In this document: piece by piece, positions 5,808 through 6,050 of the stretch
How the letters are laid out: each line of letters starts with the position of its first letter
Numbering within the stretch: position 1 is the first letter of the stretch
The notes under the pieces: model-generated
Told to the model about the DNA's origin: nothing
The model's input: the letters and a program-made list of their open reading frames with translations, nothing else
The model's database searches: none
From: Mailhella sp.
Lineage (GTDB): Bacteria > Desulfobacterota > Desulfovibrionia > Desulfovibrionales > Desulfovibrionaceae
Assembly: GCA_020024815.1 (NCBI GenBank)
Contig: JAHHTE010000127.1
Coordinates: 1 to 6,050 of the forward strand
DNA: 6,050 nt
Direction of reading: 5' to 3'
Position numbers and translations under genes: made by a program

Positions 5808-6050
5808 ATGAAAAAAGAGCATTTTTTCTTTTTGGTAATGGTATTATTTATTCCGATAGTATTATCTTTTTCTATTTTTCAAAATATAGAACAGAATATA
5901 TATATATATATCGTCGTTACACTGGGAGAATTTTTTGTTTTTATTGGATTAACTTATTTATTTCATTTATTTAAAAAATTTAAAAAAATAAGTCTAATTT
6001 GTTTTATTTTATTATCTTCTTTTTATAGTATATTATCTTTTGTTCAATTT
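5808..6050 (+). CDS. Multi-spanning membrane protein, N-terminal part (runs off right edge), with in-gene (AT)8
   Basis: An open frame of 81 codons starts at the ATG at 5808 and has no stop before the window end. AGGAG at 5798-5802 lies five bases before the ATG, a strong start. The visible protein is highly hydrophobic: membrane segments at about 5-24, 31-53 and 61-78, with a Lys-rich stretch FKKFKK at 55-60 that probably faces the cytoplasm. An (AT)8 repeat encodes IYIYI at 31-35. No family motif is visible. The layout of several short membrane segments after a short basic N-terminus would suit the membrane part of a phosphoethanolamine transferase or sulfatase-like envelope enzyme, but this is only a guess and the catalytic domain would lie outside the window. 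It might equally be a transporter or a lineage-specific membrane protein. Confidence 0.8.
   Translation, partial: MKKEHFFFLVMVLFIPIVLSFSIFQNIEQNIYIYIVVTLGEFFVFIGLTYLFHLFKKFKKISLICFILLSSFYSILSFVQF
5896..5911 (+). repeat. (AT)8 microsatellite inside the 5808 membrane gene
   Basis: Sixteen bases of perfect AT repeat lie at codons 30-35. In the present length the frame stays open to the window end. One unit fewer leads to TAA at 5972-5974; one unit more leads to TAA at 5950-5952. Both shifted states would stop the protein within the second membrane segment or shortly after. It has the same unit and the same length as the repeat in acyltransferase copy 3. Confidence 0.9.

Noticed and set aside
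1..6050. CRISPR array, tRNA, rRNA, integrase or toxin-antitoxin genes
   Set aside because: I saw no short regularly spaced repeats, no tRNA-like cloverleaf, and no open frame with such motifs on either strand.

Overview
This is a very AT-rich window from a Gram-negative bacterium. The LPS requirement follows from a full-length lpxC, the committed enzyme of lipid A synthesis. Base composition and the style of the LpxC would fit a low-GC member of the Desulfovibrionaceae such as Lawsonia, but that is a guess from composition and memory, not a search result.

Layout. Positions 1-4460 hold three tandem, same-strand (minus) paralogues of an OafA-type membrane acyltransferase with a C-terminal periplasmic SGNH domain. 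In transcription order these are copy 3 (4460-2499, complete), copy 2 (2467-485, complete) and copy 1 (478 to beyond the left edge, N-terminal 159 codons only). They repeat with periods of 1993 and 1989 nt and are separated by only 31 and 6 nt, so they look like one operon. A 350-nt divergent intergenic region (4461-4810) separates them from lpxC (4811-5719, plus strand). lpxC has a good promoter, a ribosome binding site and a strong intrinsic terminator (5744-5774). A second plus-strand gene starts at 5808 and runs off the right edge; its visible part is an 81-residue multi-spanning membrane N-terminus of unknown function.

How the genes relate. lpxC makes the lipid A anchor. The acyltransferases carry the signature of enzymes that O-acylate surface polysaccharide, probably LPS glycans, so the window is best read as an envelope-modification locus beside a housekeeping LPS gene.

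Main point of interest. The three acyltransferases share nearly identical stretches of their membrane domain while their periplasmic SGNH halves have diverged strongly. In addition, an (AT)8 dinucleotide repeat lies inside the coding sequence of copy 3, and another (AT)8 lies inside the membrane gene at 5808. In both, gain or loss of one repeat unit would run into a stop within about 5 to 20 codons. A8 runs sit at codons 2-4 of copies 1 and 2. Together this suggests a phase-variable, recombination-prone cassette for varying surface acylation. The repeats and frames are read directly from the sequence; the variation itself is inference.
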